Shown here piece by piece: positions 34,963-43,244 of a stretch of DNA of 64,000 nt. Location: contig NZ_JAUSTI010000001.1 in NCBI RefSeq assembly GCF_030812775.1, positions 594,975-658,974 on the forward strand, read 5' to 3'. The position numbers were made by a program, and so were the translations under genes. Source of the stretch: Paenibacillus tundrae. Lineage in GTDB: Bacteria; Bacillota; Bacilli; Paenibacillales; Paenibacillaceae. Numbering within the stretch: the first letter of the stretch is position 1; every line of letters begins with the position of its first letter. Below the pieces are notes generated by a model, which saw nothing but the letters and a program-made list of their open reading frames with translations, had not been told where the DNA came from and ran no database searches.

Positions 34963-35955
34963 ATGAGATTTAAATGGCTAGCATTAATAAGCATGATATT
35001 GATTCTGCTCGTAATTACCGCGTGTGGTGCGAAGGGGCAGGAAGTAAGCACAGGCTCCGGACAGGATCGTGTGGAGAGTGGAGCAACGTCACAAGAAAGT
35101 AACGTAAAAACAGTGAATAGTGAGATGGGCGAAATTGAAATTCCAGAAACACCACAAAGGGTGGTTGGTCTATCCGTAGTATATCCAGAATTTTTGTATG
35201 CCCTTGGTATTGTGCCTGTTGCTGTACAAAATTATCATGACGATTTTCCTTCTTATCTGTCAGAGCCTTTCTCGAATACGATGAAGATGGGCATCGGCAA
35301 GACACCAAATTTTGAAGCCATTATGGAAGCGAGCCCAGACTTGATTATTGCTCCAGCCTGGTGGTCGCAAAAGGACTACGACCAGCTGACGCTAATTGCA
35401 CCAACTGTGTTGTTGCAAGGTCGTGATGATTGGCGTGATGAGCTGCGGGACATTGCCAAAATTGTAAACAAGGAAGAGCAAGCCGAGCAGGTCATACAAG
35501 ATTTAGTGGAGAAGGAGAAGATCGCTGCTGACACATTGAACAAACTGATTGGTGATGAAACGGTACTGTACATTCGGGTAATGGAAAAGGAAATTGTAAT
35601 GCATGGAGAGAACATCGACCGGGGCAACTTTGTTCACAAACGACTCGGAATGAAGCCAGTTCCTAATTTCCCACAGTCCGAAAAGGCAATGTCCGTATCC
35701 CTAGAAGTGCTGCCTGAGTACGATGCAGATCATCTGATCGTTCAGCTTGATGACGAGACTAATCCGGAAATTAAAAAGAAATTCGAACAGATGTTATCGA
35801 CATCATTGTGGAAAAATCTAAAAGCCGTCAAGGAAGATCATGTGTACATGGTAGGTGGCAAGGAATGGTTCAATCTGGGTATGGCTCCGCTTGCAGATAG
35901 CTATGTTATTGACGATATCGTTGCTGCATTTGAGGAAAAAAATGAATTTAGATAA
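34963..35955 (+). CDS. iron-siderophore ABC transporter substrate-binding lipoprotein
   Basis: A 330-aa class III (FepB/FeuA/FhuD-type) binding lipoprotein. Signal peptide with lipobox VITAC (Cys ~21), linker to ~50, then two lobes: MGEIEIPETPQRVVGLSVVYPEFLYALGI, PNFEAIMEASPDLIIAPAWW, YIRVMEKEIVMHG, GKEWFNLGMAPLADSYVID. It captures ferri-siderophore outside the membrane. Fur box and AraC-type activator gene lie upstream. No cognate permease or ATPase gene is adjacent, so it must share a transporter encoded elsewhere. Confidence 0.92.
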   Translation: MRFKWLALISMILILLVITACGAKGQEVSTGSGQDRVESGATSQESNVKTVNSEMGEIEIPETPQRVVGLSVVYPEFLYALGIVPVAVQNYHDDFPSYLSEPFSNTMKMGIGKTPNFEAIMEASPDLIIAPAWWSQKDYDQLTLIAPTVLLQGRDDWRDELRDIAKIVNKEEQAEQVIQDLVEKEKIAADTLNKLIGDETVLYIRVMEKEIVMHGENIDRGNFVHKRLGMKPVPNFPQSEKAMSVSLEVLPEYDADHLIVQLDDETNPEIKKKFEQMLSTSLWKNLKAVKEDHVYMVGGKEWFNLGMAPLADSYVIDDIVAAFEEKNEFR

Positions 35956-36012
35956 AGAACTCTGTTATTTGAGTCTCGCATTTCATAACTAATTAATCAG
36001 GATGTGTTCACA

Positions 36013-37035
36013 ATGGGTGAAGAAGATATTTATGATGTAACCATCATTGGAGGCGGCCCTGCCGGGATGTACGCGGCCTTTTATGCGGGCATGCGAGAGA
36101 TGAAGGTCAAAATTATTGAAGGTAAAGATCAACTTGGCGGTTTTCTGCACACCTATGCCGAGAAGACGATCTGGGATGTAGGCGGGTTGCCACCTATGAA
36201 ATGCTCGAAGTTGATTGAGTGGCTTGTAGAGCAGGCGAACACATTTAACCCAACGGTGGTATTTAATCGTCAGATGGAACGCTTCTCTCGTATGAAAAAC
36301 GGAGTATTGGCGATCTATACCACTGAGGGTGAGGTCCATTATTCTCGAACAATGATCATCGCAGTAGGTCGTGGCGTCGCTGAAATTCAGAGGCTGGAGC
36401 TACATGAATCGAATGATAATGAGCATATAAACCTTCACTATACGGTTCAAAAACCAGAATACTTTGCAGGGAAACATGTGCTTGTTTCAGGTGGTGGCAA
36501 CAGTGCTGTAGACTGGGCTATTGAACTTGCTAGAGTTGCTCAACGTGTCGTTGTCGTCCATCGTCAATCTGAATTTCGAGCAATGGAACGGAATGTCAGC
36601 GAGATGCATGAGATAGCGGATGTGAGAACTCCGTATCAGATTACACAGCTTCAAACCAATGGTGACCGCATTAATCAGGTTGGGATTACGCATACGGTGA
36701 ATCGAGATCATATCGTATTGGATGTGGATGAAGTAGTGATTAGCCATGGCTATACAAGTAATCTTAGTGATCTTGCCAGTTGTGGACTAACGATGAGTGA
36801 CGGAATGGTTATGATGAATCAACACGCTGAAACCAACCTACCGGGTATATTTGCAGCAGGGGACTGTGCCACAAACGATAGTAAAGTGCGGCTCATTGCT
36901 GGAGCTTTTAACGATGCAATTGTTGCCGTGAATCGTGCCAAACAATACTTGAATCCAGAGGCGGCTAAGATGGCTTATGTTTCTTCCCATAATGAGCTCT
37001 TCCGTGATAGGAATCGGAATTTATCCCGTTCATAA
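36013..37035 (+). CDS. ferredoxin/flavodoxin-NADP+ reductase (YumC type)
   Basis: A 340-aa flavoprotein of the thioredoxin-reductase-like FNR group. FAD-binding GGGPAGMYAAFYAG (~15-28), NADPH-binding VSGGGNSAVDWAIELA (~163), and FAAGDCATNDSKVRLIAGAFNDA (~280) near the FAD. There is no CxxC redox pair as in thioredoxin reductase, so it fits the FNR type. It may reduce flavodoxin/ferredoxin or release iron from siderophores, in line with its iron-gene neighbours. GTG 36004 is an alternative start; ATG 36013 has AGGATG 7 nt upstream. Confidence 0.88.
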   Translation: MGEEDIYDVTIIGGGPAGMYAAFYAGMREMKVKIIEGKDQLGGFLHTYAEKTIWDVGGLPPMKCSKLIEWLVEQANTFNPTVVFNRQMERFSRMKNGVLAIYTTEGEVHYSRTMIIAVGRGVAEIQRLELHESNDNEHINLHYTVQKPEYFAGKHVLVSGGGNSAVDWAIELARVAQRVVVVHRQSEFRAMERNVSEMHEIADVRTPYQITQLQTNGDRINQVGITHTVNRDHIVLDVDEVVISHGYTSNLSDLASCGLTMSDGMVMMNQHAETNLPGIFAAGDCATNDSKVRLIAGAFNDAIVAVNRAKQYLNPEAAKMAYVSSHNELFRDRNRNLSRS

Positions 37036-37321
37036 GTTCATCATTTGGTTTCTCCTCTCCTATGAAAGGCGACCGATATCTCTGAGATGTTATAACTCAT
37101 AGATAACAAACTTTAACGTTATAATTTATATCCTTATTTCTGGGAAGATTGGAAAGAGTGCCAAAACGCTAAGCAATAAATGTAAAATTTGATCGAAAAA
37201 ACAGAAAAAATCTTGTAAAATTCACAAGAAAAATAGGGAGTACTCTTGCAATCTTTAACCAAAACCCCGAAAATAGAGAGACAGATATAGAAGATTTCTC
37301 TTTGGGAGGATTGGAAAGAAC
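37036..37321. other. leader region of purT
   Basis: 286 bp, AT-rich. It contains TTATAAC and CGTTATAAT repeats around 37090-37125, an inverted repeat CTTGTaaaattcACAAG at about 37211-37227, and two copies of a GATTGGAAAGA element (37148-37158, 37310-37320). I did not find a purine riboswitch core or a convincing PurBox pair. Confidence 0.4.
37148..37320 (+). repeat. direct repeat GGGA(A/G)GATTGGAAAGA flanking the purT leader
   Basis: The sequence GGGAAGATTGGAAAGA begins at about 37143 and GGGAGGATTGGAAAGA at about 37305. The second copy serves as the purT ribosome-binding region. The first has the same AGATTGG context but no gene behind it. Confidence 0.5.
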
Positions 37322-38509
37322 ATGTGGGGTGCTCCTTTTTCGGCTCAAGCCAAAAAAATGCTGCTATTAGGCAGCGGAGAATTGGGAAAAGAGGTCGTTA
37401 TTGAGGCCACGCGACTGGGAGTCGAAACGATCGCTGTTGATCGTTACGATAATGCACCTGCAATGCAGGTTGCTCACCGGTCTTACTGCATCGACATGTT
37501 AGATGCCGAGGCTCTGAAACAATTGATTCGTAAGGAACAACCGCATTTTATTGTACCGGAGATCGAAGCTATTGCTACAGGAGCTCTTCTTGAGCTGGAG
37601 GAAGAGGGATTTTGTGTCGTACCTACGGCTCGTGCTGCTCGTTTAACGATGGATCGCGAAGGTATTCGTCGTCTGGCAGCCGAACAATTGAAACTTCCAA
37701 CGGCAGCTTATCTATTTGCGGACAATCTGGAACAACTTCAAGAAGCTGTTCGTGAATTGGGTACACCTTGTGTAATCAAACCACTGATGAGTTCTTCGGG
37801 CAAGGGGCAGAGTGTATGCCGTACGCCGAATGACGTGGAGGATTGCTGGAACATCGCTCTTTCGGGAGCTAGAGGCAAATCCGTACGTGTCATCGTGGAG
37901 AGCTTTGTGAAATTTGAGAGTGAAATTACGCTGTTAACTGTAAGATCTGTATCAGGGACTGTATTTTGTCCTCCGATCGGTCATATTCAGAAGGATGGGG
38001 ATTATGTCGAATCTTGGCAACCTCATGCGATGACGCCAGAGCAATGGGAGCAAGCTTGTCATATTGCGAAGTCTGTTACCGATGAGCTTGGTGGATATGG
38101 ACTGTTCGGGGTTGAATTGTTTCTGACGACGGATGGTGTTGTGTTTAGTGAGGTATCTCCTCGTCCACATGATACAGGCATGGTTACAATGATTACTCAG
38201 GATTGTTCTGAGTTTGCATTACATGTCCGTGCTATCCTTGGTTTTCCGGTAACGGGTGTACATTTGCTCACACCGGGTGCTTCAGCTACGCTGAAAGCGA
38301 CTGATGAAACATCTGACTTTACTATAGGCGGTATCGAAGAAGCATTGGCACTTCCGCGTACTCAGGTTCGTATTTTTGGTAAGCCCGAGACCAAGGTTGG
38401 ACGCCGAATGGCTGTAGCGTTAAGTGCAGACTTAAATGTGGAAGAAGCTCGAAAAACAGCGGTTCAAGCCGCAAATATGCTGAAAGTGGAGGTAAATCAT
38501 GTCCAATAA
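37322..38509 (+). CDS. purT: formate-dependent phosphoribosylglycinamide formyltransferase
   Basis: A 395-aa ATP-grasp enzyme that makes formyl-GAR from formate, ATP and GAR in purine synthesis without folate. N-terminal [29 protein letters not shown] and [16 protein letters not shown]-grasp [15 protein letters not shown] (~150), [14 protein letters not shown] and a catalytic-loop segment [14 protein letters not shown]-terminal [16 protein letters not shown] perfect match to the PurT pattern. Start ATG 37322 with GGGAGG. The GNAT gene starts inside its last codons. Confidence 0.96.
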   Translation: MWGAPFSAQAKKMLLLGSGELGKEVVIEATRLGVETIAVDRYDNAPAMQVAHRSYCIDMLDAEALKQLIRKEQPHFIVPEIEAIATGALLELEEEGFCVVPTARAARLTMDREGIRRLAAEQLKLPTAAYLFADNLEQLQEAVRELGTPCVIKPLMSSSGKGQSVCRTPNDVEDCWNIALSGARGKSVRVIVESFVKFESEITLLTVRSVSGTVFCPPIGHIQKDGDYVESWQPHAMTPEQWEQACHIAKSVTDELGGYGLFGVELFLTTDGVVFSEVSPRPHDTGMVTMITQDCSEFALHVRAILGFPVTGVHLLTPGASATLKATDETSDFTIGGIEEALALPRTQVRIFGKPETKVGRRMAVALSADLNVEEARKTAVQAANMLKVEVNHVQ

Positions 38510-38957
38510 TGCCCAGGCCCCTGTACTGATGATCCGAGAGTGTGAACTGCGAGATGCAGAAGCGGTAACGGGACTGATGCGAGAGGTCAGCTATCCGACA
38601 ACAACGAATGTTATGAAAGAGCGTATCGAAGGGTTGGAGAACAATGCGAATGCTTGCATGCTTGTTGCCGAAGTGGATGAACAAATTATTGGTGTGATCG
38701 GCTTGCAATGTGTGCAAAGTCATGCCTATCCAGAACCAGCAGCACAGATTACTTCTTTGATTGTGGGAGAAGAACATCGTGGAGGCGGAATTGGTCGTCG
38801 CTTGATGGCTCGTGCAGAGGCTTGGGGCAAACAGCAAGGCGGCAAACAGCTGTTTGTTACCGGAGGTAATCGCGAAGCAACTTCACCAACGTATTCATTC
38901 TACGAGCACATTGGCTTCCATAAAAAAGGATATCGTTTCAGTAAAGTCCTTCTATAG
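38499..38957 (+). CDS. GNAT family N-acetyltransferase
   Basis: A 152-aa acetyltransferase. [19 protein letters not shown] at the start, then acetyl-CoA loop [33 protein letters not shown] (~85-118) with the Q/RxxGxG/A-type motif RGGGIGRR, and a C-terminal [19 protein letters not shown] typical of the fold. Substrate unknown. It overlaps purT by 11 nt, so the two are probably co-translated. Confidence 0.9.
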   Translation: MSNNAQAPVLMIRECELRDAEAVTGLMREVSYPTTTNVMKERIEGLENNANACMLVAEVDEQIIGVIGLQCVQSHAYPEPAAQITSLIVGEEHRGGGIGRRLMARAEAWGKQQGGKQLFVTGGNREATSPTYSFYEHIGFHKKGYRFSKVLL

Positions 38958-39023
38958 AAAGAATGGTCTTGTCCTTCAGAGGAATCCTACTGGAATTCGT
39001 CTGTTGCGAAACAAGACAAAATC

Positions 39024-39071
39024 ATGGCATTCGGACAAGTTTATTCGGTCTGGATGCCATTTCTTTTTTTT
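39024..39071 (+). terminator. terminator after GNAT gene
   Basis: ATGGCATTCGGAC pairs with GTCTGGATGCCAT (some wobble), followed by TTTCTTTTTTTT. It ends the purT-GNAT unit. Confidence 0.8.
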
Positions 39072-39256
39072 AGATGCTTATGTGCGCGAATAATACAATT
39101 ATATACTAGTTCAACTTATTCAAATCAGTAATGATTTATTTTATATACATAGTGATCATATCGTTTTTTGCCGTCAGCATAGCAATTTAAACCGTAGATT
39201 CATCTTTGAAACAGTAATAAAAATGACAAAAAAGTTACTTTTCCATATTTTAAAGG

Positions 39257-39285
39257 TTCACAACATTCCTCTTAATTGATATACT
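39257..39285 (+). promoter_or_regulatory. sigma-A-like promoter of CAP-domain gene
   Basis: TTCACA (39257-39262), 17-nt spacer, TATACT (39280-39285), 55 nt before the gene. Confidence 0.6.
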
Positions 39286-39340
39286 GCTAGAGTATTGATT
39301 ACAAAGTTGTCATAATTTAATTTTTGAGGAGATGAATGAT

Positions 39341-40087
39341 TTGAAGAAGAATTTGATCAAAACTGTTGTCGTTGGAAGTTTGACAGCTGTATTGGCTGTA
39401 GGGGTTATGCTCCCTGCCTCCGCATCTGCTGTTAACCCATCCACATATAAGCAAACATACAAAATTACAGATGCAGGTAGCCTGCAGTCTTTCTTGGAGA
39501 AATGGTTGAAAGACAATGGATTCACTGTAACGAATGGTCAAGTGGTTAAACAGCCTGTAGCTGAGCCAACTACACCTACTACCCCTGCTAAACCAGCACA
39601 ACCAGCACAACCAGTTAAAGAAGACAAGCCTGCGACTACGCCAGCTAAAGATCCTTCGAATACAGGAAACACAGGCAATACAGGTAATACAAACAACACG
39701 AACACCGACAGCACTAAGTCTGACTTTGCTTCTCAAGTTGTCAAATTGGTGAATGCTGAACGTGCCAAAGCAGGTCTAAACGCACTGACTTCTGATGCAC
39801 TTCTGGACAAAGTCGCTGTGGCAAAAGCGAAAGATATGAGTGACAATAACTACTTTGCTCACCAATCACCAACGTACGGTTCTCCATTTGACATGATGAA
39901 ACAGTTTGGCGTAACTTACAGCTACGCTGGTGAGAATATTGCTCAAGGTCAAAAAACACCGCAGGAAGTTGTTACAGCATGGATGAACAGTGAGGGTCAC
40001 CGCGCAAACATTCTGAACAAAAACTTCACTCAGATCGGTGTTGGCTATTACAACGGATACTGGGCACAAGAGTTCGTTGGTAAATAA
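39341..40087 (+). CDS. secreted CAP (SCP/PR1-like) domain protein, YkwD type
   Basis: A 248-aa exported protein. Signal peptide ~1-27 (KKNLIKTVVVGSLTAVLAVG, cut after ASA), a short N-terminal module ~30-70, a Pro/Thr/Lys linker with TGNTGNTGN repeats (~75-125) and a CAP domain ~128-248 (VVKLVNAERAKAGLNALTSDALL, FAHQSPTYGSPFDMMKQFG, AGENIAQG, WMNSEGHRANILNKNFTQIGVGYY). An ATG at 39332 directly touches GAGGAG and is too close. TTG 39341 has 9-nt spacing and gives a normal signal peptide. Confidence 0.88.
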   Translation: MKKNLIKTVVVGSLTAVLAVGVMLPASASAVNPSTYKQTYKITDAGSLQSFLEKWLKDNGFTVTNGQVVKQPVAEPTTPTTPAKPAQPAQPVKEDKPATTPAKDPSNTGNTGNTGNTNNTNTDSTKSDFASQVVKLVNAERAKAGLNALTSDALLDKVAVAKAKDMSDNNYFAHQSPTYGSPFDMMKQFGVTYSYAGENIAQGQKTPQEVVTAWMNSEGHRANILNKNFTQIGVGYYNGYWAQEFVGK

Positions 40088-40137
40088 GATATCACTATAA
40101 GTGTATTGAAGATCGAGATATGCTAAAATAAAGTTTC

Positions 40138-40191
40138 CAAAAAGGTTATGCCAGCACAGATAAACATCTGTGGATGGTATAACCTTTTTGC
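40138..40191 (+). terminator. terminator after CAP gene
   Basis: AAAAAGGTTATGCCA pairs with TGGTATAACCTTTTT (one bulge), inner ACAGAT/ATCTGT stem. A-run and T-run on both sides. Confidence 0.8.
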
Positions 40192-40239
40192 CGTAAAATG
40201 ACATAATGAAAATGCATTTTACAGTTACCATGACAAAGT

Positions 40240-40268
40240 TTGCAAATTAACCACAGAACATTTATGTT
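40240..40268 (+). promoter_or_regulatory. possible promoter of SGNH-ABC operon
   Basis: TTGCAA (40240-40245), 17-nt spacer, TATGTT (40263-40268), about 80 nt before the SGNH gene. Confidence 0.4.
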
Positions 40269-40350
40269 AATTATGAAAACATCATCTTTAGTGTAAAGTC
40301 ATTTATAAATTATAAACACCGTAGCGGTGTGATGAGTGGAGATGTGAGGG

Positions 40351-41220
40351 ATGAAAAAACAGAAAAAAGTTCTGGATTCAGCACCATGGATCTGGAGAAT
40401 TGTAGGTACATTATCAATATTAGCCACCTTGTTGCTGATATTTGGATTTGGGTACGCGATAAAAGACGTTATTTATCCGGAAGGAGACACATCGCTGAAT
40501 TCAGGTGATAAAACGCCTGCATTAAGTGATAAACAGGATAAACCCGCTGTCGTAGAGGATGGCAAGATTCGTATGGCTGTTATTGGTGATTCTCTAGCTA
40601 GAGGTACGGGGGATGATCAGGGTCTAGGCTTTGTACGACGGGCAGGAAACATCCTGAAAGATAAGGGCTACGATGTACAGGTTCTGAATAACCTTGGTGT
40701 TAATGGACTGAGAACAGATGCGTTATTGACGAAACTCGATGAGCAAGGCGTACGTTATGTGCTGAAGCAGTCCAATTTTATTCTCATTTCAATTGGGGCG
40801 AATGACCTATTTCAGGGAGGACAAGTTCTGCAAGGGGAAAATCCACCAACAGCAGAGTCGTTATCAGCTGCTTTACCGGAAACGTCTAAACGTCTTCAAG
40901 AAATATTGAAGAAAGTAAAAGAAATTAATCCTACAGCTCAGATTGCATACCTTGGTCTCTATAATCCGTTTGGTGATGTGAAGGAACTGGAGGAGCCTGG
41001 TAATGCCGTTGTTTCGGCATGGAACGATGCTGCTTCCGCTATTCTGGATAATGAAGACAACATGACGCTCGTTCCTACATTTGATCTATTTGAGAATCAT
41101 CTGGGCGATTATTTATCATCCGATCATTTCCACCCCAATGGACAAGGCTATGAACAAATTGCAGTTCGGATTGCACAGGAATATCAAGCAGAGACACCGG
41201 CAGAGGGGAGCGCGAAATAA
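40351..41220 (+). CDS. membrane-anchored SGNH/GDSL hydrolase
   Basis: A 289-aa protein with an N-terminal transmembrane anchor (~15-40) and an outward-facing SGNH esterase domain ~70-285: block I VIGDSLARGTGD with Ser nucleophile, block III SIGANDLF, block V SSDHFHPNGQGY with the Asp-His pair. Related to YpmR-type lipases/acylhydrolases. The following ABC ATPase gene begins right after its stop codon (TAA-ATG), so it belongs to the transporter operon; the substrate is unknown. Confidence 0.9.
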   Translation: MKKQKKVLDSAPWIWRIVGTLSILATLLLIFGFGYAIKDVIYPEGDTSLNSGDKTPALSDKQDKPAVVEDGKIRMAVIGDSLARGTGDDQGLGFVRRAGNILKDKGYDVQVLNNLGVNGLRTDALLTKLDEQGVRYVLKQSNFILISIGANDLFQGGQVLQGENPPTAESLSAALPETSKRLQEILKKVKEINPTAQIAYLGLYNPFGDVKELEEPGNAVVSAWNDAASAILDNEDNMTLVPTFDLFENHLGDYLSSDHFHPNGQGYEQIAVRIAQEYQAETPAEGSAK

Positions 41221-42186
41221 ATGGCAGAGCAGCAATACGATTCCGTATTATCCGTACAACATCTGAAGAAAAAGATTGGACGTAAGTGGATTATTAAGGA
41301 TGTTACGTTTGACGTTAAACCAGGTGAGATTTTTGGATTTCTGGGACCCAATGGAGCCGGCAAAACAACGACAATTCGTATGCTTGTGGATCTGATCAAA
41401 CCAACCGAAGGCAAAATTAAAGTCTGTGGTTATGATGTGAACCGAGATCCAGAGAGAGCACTGAAGTACGTTGGCTCCATCGTTGAGAATCCGGAGGTAT
41501 ATACATATTTGACCGGGTGGGAGAACCTGGAGCATTTTGCTCGTATGCAACCTGGTGTGGATTATGAGCGTATTCAGGAAGTTGTTGATATTGTTCGTCT
41601 CGATCAACGTATTCACGACAAAGTTAGAACGTATTCTCTAGGGATGCGTCAGCGCCTCGGAATTGCTCAAGCACTGCTTGGACGTCCGCGACTGCTCATT
41701 TTGGATGAACCGACAAATGGACTTGACCCTAAGGGGATCAAGGAATTACGTATTTTTATCAAGCAGCTTGCTAGTGAAGGGATGGCTGTCTTTGTCAGCA
41801 GTCACTTGTTAAGTGAAATACAGCTTCTCTGTGACCGAGTAGCCATAATTAGTGCTGGACGTGTACTTACGGTCGGGGGCGTTCATGAATTGATTGAAGA
41901 CCATTCGAAGTTAGCGATATGGCATCTTACACCCCTGGAACAAGGCAAACAAATGCTGCTAAGTGCAGGGATTACGTTGGTCGATCGGCCTGGCGATGTG
42001 ATGGATGATACTCTTGTTGCAGGGCTTGGTTCTAACGCTGTTGTTGCCGAAATGCCTGAAGAGCAGATCCCTGATCTTGTGCAGCAAATGGTTCAAGCTG
42101 GGATTCAAGTGGAAGGTGTGCAGCGTATCCAGCCAACACTGGAACAACTATTCTTAAAAATGACAGAAGGTGAATCCATTGAGTAA
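41221..42186 (+). CDS. ABC transporter ATP-binding protein (BcrA-like)
   Basis: A 321-aa ATPase: Walker A GPNGAGKTTT (~44), Q-loop ENPEVY, signature YSLGMRQRLGIAQAL (~139), Walker B LLILDEPTNGLDPKG, H-loop VSSHLLSEI, then a ~90-residue C-terminal extension typical of ABC-2 type drug or bacitracin exporters. GAGGGGAG lies at the end of the SGNH gene. The permease gene overlaps its end. Confidence 0.92.
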   Translation: MAEQQYDSVLSVQHLKKKIGRKWIIKDVTFDVKPGEIFGFLGPNGAGKTTTIRMLVDLIKPTEGKIKVCGYDVNRDPERALKYVGSIVENPEVYTYLTGWENLEHFARMQPGVDYERIQEVVDIVRLDQRIHDKVRTYSLGMRQRLGIAQALLGRPRLLILDEPTNGLDPKGIKELRIFIKQLASEGMAVFVSSHLLSEIQLLCDRVAIISAGRVLTVGGVHELIEDHSKLAIWHLTPLEQGKQMLLSAGITLVDRPGDVMDDTLVAGLGSNAVVAEMPEEQIPDLVQQMVQAGIQVEGVQRIQPTLEQLFLKMTEGESIE

Positions 42187-43168
42187 TATTATGCCGTTAA
42201 TTCGCAACGAAACGATTAAAATGGTGAAGAAAAAACGCCTTTATATTATTTTTATCGTTCTGGCCGTTTTGGTGCCGATGTTTACGTATGCACAGATGAA
42301 ATCTTCGCAAAATAATCAAGACAAGTTTAACGGCGATTGGCGACTTGAGTTGCAACAGGCGATTACCGATAATCAGAACTCGCTTGGCAGTGATCGGGTT
42401 CCTGAGGAATTTAAGAAGTATAGAACAGTATATATCCAGCAGATGCAATATTATCTGGAAAATGACATCAATCCGAAAGAACCGGGTGGGGTTACCTTTA
42501 CGAGAGAGTTCATGAATAATGCAGTTGGTTTATTTATTCCTCTCTTAATCATGGCGATTGCTTCGGATCTTGTGTCAGGAGAACGTACAACGGGAACCAT
42601 TAAAATGCTCTTAACTCGTCCGGTTAGGCGATGGAAAGTGCTTCTGAGCAAACTGATCACGCTGATCATGTTTGTCTCAATTATCGTCGTATCGGCTTAT
42701 GTGATCTGCTATACCATATCTGGCGCTGTTTTTGGATATAAAGGATTTACGATGCCGGTCTTCACAGGCTTCAAGATTGTGGGGACAGAAGTGGATATGT
42801 CGACTGTGCATGCTGTAGATCAATGGCAGTATATGCTTATGCAGGCAGGGTTAATCTGGTTTGTTAGTGTGATCGTAGCCATGCTGGCCTTTATGGTATC
42901 GGTTCTTGTGCGAAGCACGGCTGCAAGTATTGTCATTATGATGGCTGCTCTGATTGCAGGAACGATCCTTACGAACATGGCGGCTTCATGGGAAACAGCC
43001 AAATACCTCTTCATGGTAAACCTTGAACTTCCTAATTATTTGTCAGGCGGATTACCACCAATTGAAGGAATGAATTTGTCATTTTCCCTTATTGTGCTTA
43101 GTGTTTGGGGTGTTGCTTCACTGATTGTGTCATTCCTTGTCTTTACGAAACGGGATATCTTGAATTAA
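42179..43168 (+). CDS. ABC-2 type transporter permease
   Basis: A 329-aa integral membrane protein with an N-terminal segment LYIIFIVLAVLVPMF, a long extracytoplasmic loop (~40-115), then five hydrophobic segments; SGERTTGTIKMLLTRPVRRWKVLLSKL is the family motif preceding TM3. Partner of the preceding ATPase. TTG 42179 with GAAGGTGA 6 nt upstream is preferred over GTG 42170; it overlaps the ATPase stop. Confidence 0.87.
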   Translation: MSNIMPLIRNETIKMVKKKRLYIIFIVLAVLVPMFTYAQMKSSQNNQDKFNGDWRLELQQAITDNQNSLGSDRVPEEFKKYRTVYIQQMQYYLENDINPKEPGGVTFTREFMNNAVGLFIPLLIMAIASDLVSGERTTGTIKMLLTRPVRRWKVLLSKLITLIMFVSIIVVSAYVICYTISGAVFGYKGFTMPVFTGFKIVGTEVDMSTVHAVDQWQYMLMQAGLIWFVSVIVAMLAFMVSVLVRSTAASIVIMMAALIAGTILTNMAASWETAKYLFMVNLELPNYLSGGLPPIEGMNLSFSLIVLSVWGVASLIVSFLVFTKRDILN

Positions 43169-43244
43169 AATGGACAAGGATAAGAAAACATCTGTTTGCA
43201 TTTTAGCAATTTTTTTAGTTGGTAGTGAAGAAGGGGGAGCATGA

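Noticed and set aside
37036..37321. Purine riboswitch upstream of purT
   Set aside because: The conserved core of three-way junction loops is absent.
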